The notes below the pieces were generated by a model that was given only the letters and a program-made list of their open reading frames with translations, ran no database searches and had not been told where the DNA came from. The position numbers and the translations under genes were made by a program. Positions 31,735 to 40,255 of a stretch of 64,000 nucleotides of DNA are shown here, piece after piece (within the stretch, counting starts at the first letter, position 1; the number at the start of each line of letters is the position of its first letter). Origin of the DNA: Streptomyces formicae (GTDB lineage Bacteria > Actinomycetota > Actinomycetes > Streptomycetales > Streptomycetaceae); the NCBI RefSeq assembly GCF_022647665.1, contig NZ_CP071872.1, positions 6,014,001 through 6,078,000 on the forward strand. Direction: 5' to 3'.

Positions 31735-33087
31735 TCACTGGTCGCGGTACATCTCCGCCACCAGGAACGCCAGGTCCAGCGACTGGCTCCGGTTCAGCCG
31801 GGGGTCGCAGGCAGTCTCGTACCGCTGGTGCAGATCGTCGACGAAGATCTCGTCGCCGCCGCCCACGCACTCGGTGACATCGTCACCGGTGAGCTCGACG
31901 TGGATGCCGCCCGGGTGGGTGCCCAGCGCCTTGTGGACCTCGAAGAAGCCCTTGACCTCGTCGAGCACGTCGTCGAAGCGGCGCGTCTTGTGGCCGGAGG
32001 CCGCCTCGAAGGTGTTGCCGTGCATCGGGTCGGTCACCCAGGCCACCGTGGCACCGGAGGCCGTGACCTTCTCGACCAGCTCCGGGAGCCGGTCGCGGAC
32101 CTTGTCCGCGCCCATGCGGACGACGAAGGTCAGCCGGCCGGGCTCGCGGTCCGGGTCGAGGCGGTCGATGTACTGGAGCGCCTCCTCCGCAGCGGTCGTC
32201 GGGCCGAGCTTGATCCCGATCGGGTTGCGGATCTTCGAGGCGAACTCGATGTGGGCGTGGTCCAGCTGGCGGGTGCGCTCACCGATCCACACCATGTGCG
32301 CCGACACGTCGTACAGCCGGCCGGTGCGTGAGTCCACGCGGGTCAGCGCCGACTCGTAGTCGAGCAGCAGCGCCTCGTGAGAGGAGTAGAACTCGACGGT
32401 CTTGAACTCCTCCGGGTCGGCCCCGCAGGCGTGCATGAAGTTCAGCGCGTTGTCGATCTCGCGCGCGAGCTGCTCGTACCGCTGCCCGGACGGGGACGAC
32501 CTCACGAAGTCCTGGTTCCAGGCGTGCACCTGGCGCAGGTCGGCGTAACCGCCGGTGGTGAAGGCGCGCACCAGGTTCAGCGTCGAGGCGGATGCGTGGT
32601 ACATCCGCTTCAGCCGCTCGGGGTCCGGGACCCGGGCCTCCTCGGTGAACTCGAAGCCGTTCACCGAATCGCCGCGGTACGTCGGCAGGGTCACGCCGTC
32701 GCGGGTCTCGGTCGGCTTGGAGCGCGGCTTGGAGTACTGGCCGGCGATCCGGCCGACCTTCACGACCGGCACGGACGCCGCGTACGTGAGCACCGCGCCC
32801 ATCTGCAGCAGGGTCTTGAGCTTGTTCCTGATGTGATCCGCCGACACGGCGTCGAAGGCCTCGGCACAGTCGCCGCCCTGGAGAAGGAACGCCTCTCCCT
32901 TGGCGACGGAGGCCATCCGGGCGCGCAGCTGGTCGCACTCGCCCGCGAAGACGAGCGGCGGATACGACTCGAGGTCCGCGATCACATCGCGCAGAGCCTC
33001 GGCATCGGGGTACTCGGGCTGCTGCGCCGCGGGCAGGTTTCGCCAGGTGTTGCCACCGGTAGCGGTGGTCTTAGCGTTCACGGTCAC
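31735..33087 (-). CDS. aroH: Class II 3-deoxy-7-phosphoheptulonate (DAHP) synthase
   Basis: 450 residues, the plant-like type II enzyme. It condenses phosphoenolpyruvate and erythrose 4-phosphate, the first step of the shikimate pathway. Landmarks are NTWRNLPAAQQPEYPD, PPLVFAGECDQLRARMASVA, FLLQGGDCAEAFD, VKVGRIAGQYSKPRSKPTE, LPTYRGDSVN, FYSSHEALLLDYESALTR, WIGERTRQLDHAHIEFASKI, GIKLGPTT, WVTDPMHGNT and GIHVELTGDDVTEC. The GTG at 33087 sits exactly 7 nt after TAATGT, so the mRNA is probably leaderless; a GTG two codons later is an alternative. It is divergent from the trp leader and anthranilate synthase, so the entry step and the Trp branch of aromatic synthesis share an intergenic region. 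Confidence 0.95.
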   Translation of the reverse strand: MTVNAKTTATGGNTWRNLPAAQQPEYPDAEALRDVIADLESYPPLVFAGECDQLRARMASVAKGEAFLLQGGDCAEAFDAVSADHIRNKLKTLLQMGAVLTYAASVPVVKVGRIAGQYSKPRSKPTETRDGVTLPTYRGDSVNGFEFTEEARVPDPERLKRMYHASASTLNLVRAFTTGGYADLRQVHAWNQDFVRSSPSGQRYEQLAREIDNALNFMHACGADPEEFKTVEFYSSHEALLLDYESALTRVDSRTGRLYDVSAHMVWIGERTRQLDHAHIEFASKIRNPIGIKLGPTTAAEEALQYIDRLDPDREPGRLTFVVRMGADKVRDRLPELVEKVTASGATVAWVTDPMHGNTFEAASGHKTRRFDDVLDEVKGFFEVHKALGTHPGGIHVELTGDDVTECVGGGDEIFVDDLHQRYETACDPRLNRSQSLDLAFLVAEMYRDQ

Positions 33088-33100
33088 GACCACCACATTA
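33088..33100 (-). promoter_or_regulatory. -10 element for leaderless aroH mRNA
   Basis: Minus strand TAATGT (33100-33095), 7-nt spacer, GTG at 33087. Confidence 0.5.
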
Positions 33101-33182
33101 CGGGGTCCGCCGGGCGTCTCGGCCCGCTGCCCAGTCCATGAGACGCCGTACGGACACCGCCGCGGTCCGTCCGCGGATGCGT

Positions 33183-33195
33183 TAGGGTCGGCTCC
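33183..33195 (+). promoter_or_regulatory. -10 element for the trp leader transcript
   Basis: TAGGGT (33183-33188), 7-nt spacer, ATG of the leader peptide at 33196: the leader peptide itself seems to be leaderless. Confidence 0.5.
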
Positions 33196-33252
33196 ATGTT
33201 CGCGCAGACGACCCAGAACTGGTGGTGGACCGCTCATCCGGCGGCCCGCTGA
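33196..33252 (+). CDS. trpL: Tryptophan leader peptide TrpL
   Basis: 18 residues, MFAQTTQNWWWTAHPAAR, with three consecutive Trp codons (TGG TGG TGG) followed about 60 nt after the last Trp codon by a terminator hairpin. Ribosome stalling at the Trp codons when charged tRNA-Trp is scarce should prevent the terminator from forming. A near-identical leader is known for anthranilate synthase in Streptomyces venezuelae, as I recall. It is too short for ordinary gene callers. Confidence 0.93.
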   Translation: MFAQTTQNWWWTAHPAAR

Positions 33253-33280
33253 CCGATCGATCGCGCGCACAGAGATCGCG

Positions 33281-33305
33281 AAGGCCGCCCGAGGGGCGGC
33301 CTTTC
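33281..33305 (+). terminator. trp attenuator terminator
   Basis: 10-bp stem AAGGCCGCCC / GGGCGGCCTT with loop GAG, ending in TTTCT, between trpL and the anthranilate synthase gene. Confidence 0.88.
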
Positions 33306-33359
33306 TCGTACCCGTGGCCGTTCCTCTCCCCCGACTCCTGGCTGGAAGGAACCCCACGG

Positions 33360-35339
33360 ATGGACATCATCAGCAGACTGCTCGGCGCCGACACCGGTGA
33401 CGACGCCGGCTCCCGGCCCTTCGCCTTGCTGCGCCGGCGCACCCCGGGCCGCGACCACGACACCGTCGAGGTGCTGATCGGCAGCGTCCACGAAGCGGAA
33501 CGGCTCGCGGACATCCCGGTCGGCGACGGCCGCCCGTCGCTCGCGCTCGTCCCGTTCCGGCAGATCAGGGAGCGCGGCTTCGACGTACGCGACGACGGCA
33601 CGCCGCTGGCGGTCCTGGTCGCCGACGAGACGTACGAGCTGCCGGTGGCCGAGGCGCTCGACCGGCTTCCCGCCCATGAGGTGCGCGTCGAGGGCGGCGG
33701 CTTCGACGTCGGGGACGAGGAGTACGCGGAGACCGTCCGGCGGGTCGTCGAGGACGAGATCGGGCGGGGCGAGGGGGCGAACTTCGTCATCCGGCGGACC
33801 TTCACCGGCACGGTGCCCGGTTTCGGCCGGGCCGACGCGCTCGCCCTCTTCCGGCGGCTGCTCACCGCCGAGCGGGGCGCGTACTGGACGTTCGTCGTGC
33901 ACACCGGAGACCGGACCGGAGACCGGAAGGGGCCCGAAGAGCCTTCCCCGGAAGGGCGGCGGCGGGAGACGGGTGGGCGCACGCTCGTCGGGGCGAGCCC
34001 GGAGGTGCACGTCCGGATGTCGGGCGGCACGGTCGTGATGAACCCGATCAGCGGCACGTACCGCTATCCGGCGGGCGGCCCCTCGCCCGAGGGTCTGCTG
34101 GACTTCCTCGCCGACCGCAAGGAGACCGACGAGCTCTCCATGGTCGTCGACGAGGAGCTGAAGATGATGTGCACGGTCGGCGACATGGGCGGGGTGGTGA
34201 TCGGGCCCCGGCTCAAGGAGATGGCACACCTGGCGCACACCGAGTACGAACTGCGCGGGCGCTCCTCGCTCGATGTGCGCGAGGTGCTGCGCGAGACCAT
34301 GTTCGCGGCGACGGTCACCGGGTCGCCGGTGCAGAACGCCTGCCGGGTCATCGAGCGCTACGAGCCCCTCGGGCGGGACGGTGCGGGCCGCGGCTACTAC
34401 GCGGGCGCGCTGGCCCTGCTCGGGCGCGACGCCGGCGGGGCGCAGACGCTGGACTCGCCGATCCTGATCCGTACGGCCGACATCTCGGCCACGGGCGAGG
34501 TGCGCGTCCCGGTCGGCGCCACGCTGGTCCGGCACTCGGACCCGCTCTCCGAGGTCGCCGAGACCCACGCCAAGGCGGCGGGCGTGCTGGCCGCGCTGGG
34601 GGTACGTGCCGGGCGGCCGCGCGAGGAGTCCGTACGGCCGCTGCTGTCCGACGACCCGCGGGTGCGGGCGGCACTGGACGCACGGCGGGCCGATCTGGCG
34701 CCGTTCTGGCTGAGGATGCAGTCCCGGCCGGAGGAGATCACGGGGCACGCGCTGGTGGTGGACGGCGAGGACACGTTCACGGCGATGCTCGCGCATCTGC
34801 TGCGGGGGGCGGGCCTGGAGGTGACCGTACGCCGCTACGACGAGCCGGGCCTGCGGGAGGCGGCGCTCGCGCACGAGGGGCCGGTGGTGCTCGGCCCCGG
34901 TCCGGGCGACCCCTCGGACCCAGCCGACCCGAAGATGGGCTTCCTGCGCTCGCTGGCGGCGGAGCTGGTGGGCGGGCGCCGGGACGGGCTGCTGGGGGTG
35001 TGCCTGGGCCATGAGCTGATCGCGGCGGAGCTGGGGCTGCCGATCGCCCGCAAGGAGACGCCGTTCCAGGGCGCGCAGGTGGGGGTCGACCTGTTCGGGC
35101 GGGAGGAGACGGTCGGCTTCTACAACAGCTTCACCGCGGTGTGCGACGAGGAGGCGGCTGCGGCACTGCGGGCGCGGGGGGTGGAGGTCGCGCGGGACGC
35201 GGCGACGCATGAGGTCCATGCGCTGCGCGGGCCGGGCTTCGCGGGGATCCAGTTCCACCCGGAGTCGGTGCTGACGCTGCGGGGGCCGGAGATCGTGCGG
35301 TCGCTGCTGGCGGGTGTGGTGCGCCAGCCGGCGGCGTGA
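33360..35339 (+). CDS. trpE: Fused anthranilate synthase (TrpE-TrpG)
   Basis: 659 residues. The N-terminal two-thirds is the chorismate-binding domain: GANFVIRRTFTGTVPGFGRA, GASPEVHVRMSGGTVVMNPI, GTYRYPAGG, ELSMVVDEELKMMC, and ETMFAATVTGSPVQNACRVI. The C-terminal third (from about 465) is a class I glutamine amidotransferase with GPGPGDPSDP, the nucleophile in LLGVCLGHELIAAELGLPIA, and QFHPESVL. It makes anthranilate from chorismate and glutamine. The same fused layout occurs in PhzE-type enzymes, but the Trp attenuator in front argues for tryptophan synthesis. ATG with GGAAGG about 8 nt upstream. It is monocistronic, ending at a strong hairpin. Confidence 0.94.
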   Translation: MDIISRLLGADTGDDAGSRPFALLRRRTPGRDHDTVEVLIGSVHEAERLADIPVGDGRPSLALVPFRQIRERGFDVRDDGTPLAVLVADETYELPVAEALDRLPAHEVRVEGGGFDVGDEEYAETVRRVVEDEIGRGEGANFVIRRTFTGTVPGFGRADALALFRRLLTAERGAYWTFVVHTGDRTGDRKGPEEPSPEGRRRETGGRTLVGASPEVHVRMSGGTVVMNPISGTYRYPAGGPSPEGLLDFLADRKETDELSMVVDEELKMMCTVGDMGGVVIGPRLKEMAHLAHTEYELRGRSSLDVREVLRETMFAATVTGSPVQNACRVIERYEPLGRDGAGRGYYAGALALLGRDAGGAQTLDSPILIRTADISATGEVRVPVGATLVRHSDPLSEVAETHAKAAGVLAALGVRAGRPREESVRPLLSDDPRVRAALDARRADLAPFWLRMQSRPEEITGHALVVDGEDTFTAMLAHLLRGAGLEVTVRRYDEPGLREAALAHEGPVVLGPGPGDPSDPADPKMGFLRSLAAELVGGRRDGLLGVCLGHELIAAELGLPIARKETPFQGAQVGVDLFGREETVGFYNSFTAVCDEEAAAALRARGVEVARDAATHEVHALRGPGFAGIQFHPESVLTLRGPEIVRSLLAGVVRQPAA

Positions 35340-35364
35340 CCGGAGCCGCCGGAAGACCGGAGCC

Positions 35365-35395
35365 GCCGGACGGGCTCACGAAGGGCCCGTCCGGC
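35365..35395. terminator. Hairpin between convergent trpE and pfkA
   Basis: 11-bp perfect stem GCCGGACGGGC / GCCCGTCCGGC with a 9-nt loop between the two convergent stop codons. Confidence 0.75.
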
Positions 35396-35428
35396 GATGG
35401 AAGACGGCCGCCGGGAAGACGGCCGGCC

Positions 35429-36456
35429 TCAGCCGAAGAAGACGCCGACCTCCTCGTACAGCGACGGGTCCACCGTCTTGAGCTTCGACGTCGCCTCGGC
35501 GATCGGCACCCGGACGATGTCGGTGCCGCGGAGCGCGACCATCTTGCCGTAGTCGCGGTCGCGCACCGCGTCGATCGCGTGCAGGCCGAAGCGCGTGGCG
35601 AGCCAGCGGTCGAAGGCGCTGGGGGTGCCGCCGCGCTGGACGTGGCCCAGGACCGTCGTCCTGGCCTCCTTGCCCGTGCGCTTCTCGATCTCCTTGGCCA
35701 GCCACTCACCGACCCCCGAGAGCCGGACGTGCCCGAAGGAGTCGAGGGTGCCGTCCTTGAGGACCATGTCGCCGTCCTTGGGCATGGCCCCTCCGCGACC
35801 ACGACGATCGGCGCGTACGAGGCGCGGAAGCGCGAGGTGACCCAGGCGCACACCTGGTCGACGTCGAAGCGCTGCTCCGGGATGAGGATGACGTTCGCCC
35901 CGCCGGCCAGCCCCGAGTGGAGGGCGATCCAGCCGGCGTGACGGCCCATCACCTCGACGACGAGGACCCGCATGTGCGACTCGGCGGTGGTGTGCAGCCG
36001 GTCGATGGCCTCGGTCGCGATGCCGACGGCGGTGTCGAAGCCGAAGGTGTAGTCCGTGGCGGACAGGTCGTTGTCGATGGTCTTGGGCACGCCCACGCAG
36101 TTGACGCCGTACTCGTCGGAGAGGCGGGCCGCGACGCCGAGGGTGTCCTCGCCGCCGATCGCGATGAGCGCCTCCACGTCGAGCTTGGCGAGGTTCTCCT
36201 TGATGCGGCGGATGCCGTTCTCCTGCTTGAGGGGGTTGGTGCGCGAGGAGCCGAGGATCGTGCCGCCGCGCGGGAGGATGCCGCGCACCGCGGGGATGTC
36301 CAGCCGCACGGTGTCGCCCTCCATCGGCCCGCGCCAGCCGTCCCGGAAGCCGGTGAACTCGTAGCCGTACTCCTGGACACCCTTGCGGACGATGCCGCGG
36401 ATGACCGCATTCAGGCCGGGGCAGTCGCCGCCCCCGGTCAGTACTCCGACCCGCAT
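35429..36456 (-). pseudogene. pfkA: 6-phosphofructokinase PfkA, one-base frameshift
   Basis: Restoring one base gives a 342-residue protein, the normal length. It phosphorylates fructose 6-phosphate (ATP or PPi type). Motifs are VGVLTGGGDCPGLNAVIRG (start), GGTILGSSRTNP, IAIGGEDTLGVA, VGVPKTIDNDLSATDYTFGF, EVMGRHAGWIALHSGLAGGA and, in the second frame, LGHVQRGGTPSAFDRWLATR. GGEDT and KTIDND (rather than PGTIDND) with Lys resemble the PPi-utilising or mixed actinobacterial PfkA. The break lies at plus-strand 35788-35791 (minus-strand GGGG after GA), where five Gs would give gag ggg gcc atg. Flanking sequence is fully conserved, so a sequencing error is likely. A Crp-type site lies upstream. 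Confidence 0.9.
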
Positions 36457-36495
36457 GGAAGTTCCCTTCGCCGTCGGTGGTGACATATGGGAGCC

Positions 36496-36518
36496 ACGCT
36501 AGTAGTGACCCACGTCAC
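36496..36518 (-). promoter_or_regulatory. pfkA promoter with a Crp-type binding site
   Basis: GTGACCCACGTCAC at 36505-36518 fits the Streptomyces Crp consensus GTG-N6-GNCAC exactly and is an inverted repeat (AGTGAC-ccac-GTCACT). On the minus strand a TAGCGT -10 candidate (36501-36496) follows within 3 bp, so Crp bound here would overlap the -35 region, 49 bp or more before the pfkA start. Confidence 0.55.
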
Positions 36519-36593
36519 TTCGGGACGGTACGAAAGGTGAATTCCGGTACGGCGACCGCCTGTTGAAGCCTGGTGATTCACTCCAACGAGTGG

Positions 36594-37265
36594 TCAGGCG
36601 TCGTCAAGGCCGCGCTCTATCGCATACCGGACGAGCTCCACGCGGTTGTGCAACTGGAGCTTGCCCAGCGTGTTCTGCACGTGGTTCTGCACGGTGCGGT
36701 GGGAGATGACGAGACGCTCGGCGATCTGCTTGTACGAGAGTCCCTTGGCGACCAGCCGCAGCACCTCCGTCTCGCGCTCGGTGAGCTGCGGCGCCCTCGG
36801 CTCGTCGGGCCCGGCCGCGGGCGCGGGGTCGGTGGCCAGCCTGCGGTACTCGCCGAGGACCAGACCGGCCAGTCCCGGCGTGAACACCGGGTCGCCGGCG
36901 GCGGTCCGCCGCACCGCGTCGATCAGCTCCTCCGTGCTGGCCGACTTGAGCAGATAGCCCGTGGCACCCGACTTCACCGCCTCCAGGACGTCGGCGTGCT
37001 CACCGCTCGCGGAGAGGACGAGCACGCGCAGCGCGGGGTTCGCCCCCACGAGCTCCTTGCAGACCTGAACTCCGGGCTTGGCCGGCAGGTTGAGGTCGAG
37101 GACGAGCACATCGGGGACCACGGCCCGGGCGCGGCGCACCGCCTGCTCGCCGTCGCCCGCCGTGGCGACCACGTCGAAGCCGGACTCGGCCAGATCGCGG
37201 GCGACGGCGTCCCGCCACATCGGGTGGTCGTCGACCACCATCACCCTGATCGGCTGCTCGCTCAT
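36594..37265 (-). CDS. macR: NarL-family response regulator MacR
   Basis: 223 residues. The receiver domain (about 6-125) has the acidic pair VVDDHP, phospho-acceptor Asp in VLVLDLNLPAKPG (about residue 57), Ser/Thr in LSASGE and Lys in GYLLKSAS. The LuxR-type helix-turn-helix at the C-terminus is LTERETEVLRLVAKGLSYKQ and SHRTVQNHVQNTLGKLQLHN. Order and sequence match the MacR regulator of the S. coelicolor MacRS system (SCO2120/2121), which affects development and lipoprotein genes. Its ATG follows directly after the macS stop codon, so the two are co-translated, with the kinase first. Confidence 0.9.
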   Translation of the reverse strand: MSEQPIRVMVVDDHPMWRDAVARDLAESGFDVVATAGDGEQAVRRARAVVPDVLVLDLNLPAKPGVQVCKELVGANPALRVLVLSASGEHADVLEAVKSGATGYLLKSASTEELIDAVRRTAAGDPVFTPGLAGLVLGEYRRLATDPAPAAGPDEPRAPQLTERETEVLRLVAKGLSYKQIAERLVISHRTVQNHVQNTLGKLQLHNRVELVRYAIERGLDDA

Positions 37266-38510
37266 CTATCCGCCCGCCTTCCCCCGGGTCCCTCGCGGGA
37301 CCTTCAGTTCCACTTCCGTGCCCTGGCCCGGCACCGAGATCAGCTCGGCCGTGCCCCCGATGTCCCGCAGCCGGCCGCGGATGGAGAGGGCGACACCGAG
37401 CCGCCCCTCCCCCTCGGCCTGGGCGAGCCGCCCCTCCGGGATGCCCGGGCCGTCGTCCCGCACCGTCACGATCACCTCGTGCGGCCAGTCCTCGACCAGG
37501 ATCCACGCCTGGGCGCCGTCACCGGCATGTCTGCGGACATTGTCCAGGGCGGCACCGACAGCGGCCGCGAGCTCCTTCGCCGCGTGCGGCGCGAGCGGCA
37601 CCGGGGCGCCGGGCTCGGACAGCGTGACCCTGGACCCGGCGTACGCCGCGAGGAGGGTGCGCAGATCGCGCGGGCCGCCATCGCCCGGCTCCCCGACCTT
37701 GCCGGGTTCGTCGAGTTCGTCGGGTTCGTCGACGACGCGGACGACCGCGCCCTGTGTCTCGTCCTCGGAGACGCGCGAGGCGGGCACCAGTCCCCCGGCG
37801 ACCAGGGTGCGCAGAGCCACCTCCTGCTCGCCCGCCATCCGGCCCAGCTCGGCCGCCTCGCCGCCGAGCGCGGTGCCGCGCCGCTGCACCATCGCCAGCA
37901 CCTGGAGCACGCCGTCGTGGATGTCGCGGGCGAGCCGCTCCCGTTCGCGGGTGGCCGCCTCGATCTCCAGGGCACGGGCCAGGGTGCGCTCGGAGGCGCG
38001 GGCGACCTCGACCACGTAGCCGATGGCGATGGAGGCGACCCAGACCAGCAGCACGTTGTGGAAGGTGTCCCGGCTCGGCTCGCCGCGCTCGATGATGTTG
38101 GCGACGGCGACGAGGGAGGAGGCGAAACCGGCCCAGCGCCAGCCGCCCTTGATCGCGTACGCGAGGACCGAGCCCGCGGTCCATATCGACGGCAGGGTGG
38201 GGCCGTCGATCTGCTGGGCATGGGCGTCGGCGAGCGGTGTGAGCAGGATGCCGGCGAGGGCGACGGTGAGGTCGGCGACGAGGAAGCGCTTGGTGCAGGC
38301 GGCCGCGTTCGCCACCCTGGGGAGCGTGGCGAGCGTCCATACGGCCAGGAAGAGCAGGAAGCCGACGGCCACCCAGGGGCGCTCGAACTTGTCGCGGGCG
38401 AAGACGAAGAGGAGGACCGCGTAACCCATCGTCAGTACGCGGTACGCGGTCAGCGCGCGCCACAGCGGCTGCTCGACCGACATGCGTACGACACGCTCGC
38501 GCCTGGCCAT
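37266..38510 (-). CDS. macS: MacS-family sensor histidine kinase
   Basis: 414 residues. Five or six membrane helices occupy residues 18-165 (LTMGYAVLLFVFA, WVAVGFLLFLAVWTLATLP, LTVALAGILLTPL and others). The H-box is ERERLARDIHDGVLQVLAMV (His about 197) of the HisKA_3 class, and the ATPase domain has ALDNVRRHAGDGAQ, VRDDGPGIPEG and GVALSIRGRLRDIGGTAELI. An acidic insert (VVDEPDELDEPGKVGEPGDG) separates dimerisation and ATPase domains. It phosphorylates MacR, encoded immediately downstream. ATG preceded by GGGGGGATCGGGG. Few residues lie outside the membrane, so the signal is probably sensed within the membrane. Confidence 0.9.
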   Translation of the reverse strand: MARRERVVRMSVEQPLWRALTAYRVLTMGYAVLLFVFARDKFERPWVAVGFLLFLAVWTLATLPRVANAAACTKRFLVADLTVALAGILLTPLADAHAQQIDGPTLPSIWTAGSVLAYAIKGGWRWAGFASSLVAVANIIERGEPSRDTFHNVLLVWVASIAIGYVVEVARASERTLARALEIEAATRERERLARDIHDGVLQVLAMVQRRGTALGGEAAELGRMAGEQEVALRTLVAGGLVPASRVSEDETQGAVVRVVDEPDELDEPGKVGEPGDGGPRDLRTLLAAYAGSRVTLSEPGAPVPLAPHAAKELAAAVGAALDNVRRHAGDGAQAWILVEDWPHEVIVTVRDDGPGIPEGRLAQAEGEGRLGVALSIRGRLRDIGGTAELISVPGQGTEVELKVPRGTRGKAGG

Positions 38511-38586
38511 GATCCCCGATCCCCCCTTTTTTGTGGCTCGGTTCGCCTCTGGGGCGCCTGAGTCGGTGTCGACGCGCCCCTTCGGC

Positions 38587-39318
38587 TCACTCGCCGGGTC
38601 CGCCGGCCCCCTTCGCGGCCTTGGCCGCCTTTTCCGCGTCCGCGATCCGGCGCTTCGCCGCGGTCGCGTAGATGTCCACGTACTCCTGCCCCGACAGCTT
38701 CATGATCTCGTACATGACCTCGTCGGTCACCGAGCGCAGGATGAAGCGGTCGTGCTCCATGCCGTGGTAGCGGCTGAAGTCGAGCGGCTTGCCGATCTTG
38801 ATGCCCGGGCGCATCAGCTTGGGGATGACCTTGCCGGGCGGCTGGATCTTCTCGGTGTCGATCATCGCGACCGGGATGACGGGCGCTCCCGTCGCGAGCG
38901 CCACCCGCGCGAGGCCGCCGGGCTTGCCCCGGTAGAGCCGGCCGTCGGGCGAGCGGGTGCCCTCGGGGTAGATGCCGAACAGCTCACCGCGCCTGATGAC
39001 CTCGATCCCGCTCTTGATGGCCGCCTCGCCGGCGCCGCGCGCGCCGGAGCGGTCCACCGGCAGCTGGCCGACGCCCTTGAAGAAGGCGGCCGTGAGCTTG
39101 CCCTTGACCCCGGGAGACGTGAAGTACTCGGCCTTGGCGATGAAGGTGACCTTGCGGTCCAGGACGGCGGGCAGGAAGAAGGAGTCGGAGAACGACAGAT
39201 GGTTGCTCGCGAGGATCGCCGGCCCCTCGGCGGGGATGTTCTCGAGGCCCTCCACCCAGGGTCGGAAGGCGAGTTTCAGCGACCCTCCGATCGAGAACTT
39301 CATTGCGCCGTAGATCAA
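38587..39318 (-). CDS. 1-acylglycerol-3-phosphate O-acyltransferase (PlsC-like)
   Basis: 243 residues from a TTG with GGGAAGG 8 nt upstream; the ATG five codons later (39303) is an alternative with no ribosome site. Acyltransferase motifs are present: block I NHLSFSDSFFLP (HX4D, about 39-50), block III FGIYPEGTRSPDGRLYRGKPG (as FGIYPEGTRSPDG), and block IV APVIPVAMIDTEKI. It transfers an acyl chain to lysophosphatidate or a related lysolipid at the membrane. The C-terminal 30 residues are Ala/Lys-rich (DAEKAAKAAKGAGGPGE). The M. tuberculosis counterpart in this order is Rv2182c. It is upstream of the macS gene on the same strand. Confidence 0.9.
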   Translation of the reverse strand: MIYGAMKFSIGGSLKLAFRPWVEGLENIPAEGPAILASNHLSFSDSFFLPAVLDRKVTFIAKAEYFTSPGVKGKLTAAFFKGVGQLPVDRSGARGAGEAAIKSGIEVIRRGELFGIYPEGTRSPDGRLYRGKPGGLARVALATGAPVIPVAMIDTEKIQPPGKVIPKLMRPGIKIGKPLDFSRYHGMEHDRFILRSVTDEVMYEIMKLSGQEYVDIYATAAKRRIADAEKAAKAAKGAGGPGE

Positions 39319-39475
39319 CTCGAGTGCCTTCCCTGGTGTCCGTCGGAAAGACCTTAACCCGTGGCGGGCCTGGGCTCTCTCCCCCGGGCCGCCTCGGCCC
39401 TGGTCGGTGTCAGTCCCGTCGCGTACGGTGAAGGCACCTTCCGATCCTTTCGATCCTCATGAACAGGAGACCCCG

Positions 39476-40255
39476 GTGCCGGTCCTTCCTGGAGCCGAGC
39501 CGTACCGCCACGAGGGCGGCGAGGTCGGCGTGCTTCTCTGTCACGGATTCACCGGCTCCCCTCAGTCGCTGCGCCCGTGGGCGGAGTACCTGGCGGAGCG
39601 CGGGCTCACCGTGTCGCTCCCGCTGCTGCCCGGGCACGGCACCCGCTGGCAGGACATGGCGATCACCGGCTGGCAGGACTGGTACGCGGAGGTGGACCGG
39701 GAGCTGCGGGCGCTCACGGAGCGGTGCAGCCGGGTCTTCGTCTTCGGGCTCTCCATGGGTGGTGCGCTGAGCCTCCGGCTCGCGGCCAAGCACGGCGACG
39801 CGATCAGCGGGATCGTGCTGGTCAACCCGGCGAACAAGGTGCACGGTCTCGCGGCGCACGCCCTGCCGGTGGCCCGGCACTTCGTGCGTACGACGAAGGG
39901 CCTGGTGAACGACATCGCCAAGGAGGGCGCGGACGAGGTCGGCTACGACCGGGTGCCGCTGCACGCCGCGCACTCGCTGCGGAACTTCCTCCGGCTGGTC
40001 GACGGCGAGCTGCCGCAGGTCACCCAGCCGATCGTGCTGCTGCACAGCCCGCAGGACCATGTGGTCCCGCCGGCGGACTCGGCCCGGATCCTCGGCCGGG
40101 TCTCGTCCTCGGACGTCCAGGAGATCCTGCTGGAACAGAGCTACCACGTGGCGACGTTGGACCACGACGCGGAGCGGATTTTCGACGAGAGTTACGCGTT
40201 CATCGGCCGCCTCGCTCCGAGTGTCGCGAAGAAGGGAAGCACGACCGGTGGCTGA
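39476..40255 (+). CDS. Alpha/beta hydrolase (carboxylesterase/lipase type)
   Basis: 259 residues. Alpha/beta hydrolase with the oxyanion region VLLCHGFTGSPQSLRPWAEY (about 19-38), LLPGHGTRWQDM, nucleophile elbow VFGLSMGGALSLRLA (Ser about 93), the acid in VLLHSPQDHVVPPADS and His in QSYHVATLDHD. Similar to Bacillus/Geobacillus Est30-type esterases and monoglyceride lipases. The GTG (MPVLPGAEPYRHEGG) has AGGAGA 7 nt upstream; longer reading is possible but not supported. It overlaps the next gene by 8 bp, so the two are coupled. Next to an acyltransferase (divergent), a lipid substrate is plausible. Confidence 0.9.
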   Translation: MPVLPGAEPYRHEGGEVGVLLCHGFTGSPQSLRPWAEYLAERGLTVSLPLLPGHGTRWQDMAITGWQDWYAEVDRELRALTERCSRVFVFGLSMGGALSLRLAAKHGDAISGIVLVNPANKVHGLAAHALPVARHFVRTTKGLVNDIAKEGADEVGYDRVPLHAAHSLRNFLRLVDGELPQVTQPIVLLHSPQDHVVPPADSARILGRVSSSDVQEILLEQSYHVATLDHDAERIFDESYAFIGRLAPSVAKKGSTTGG

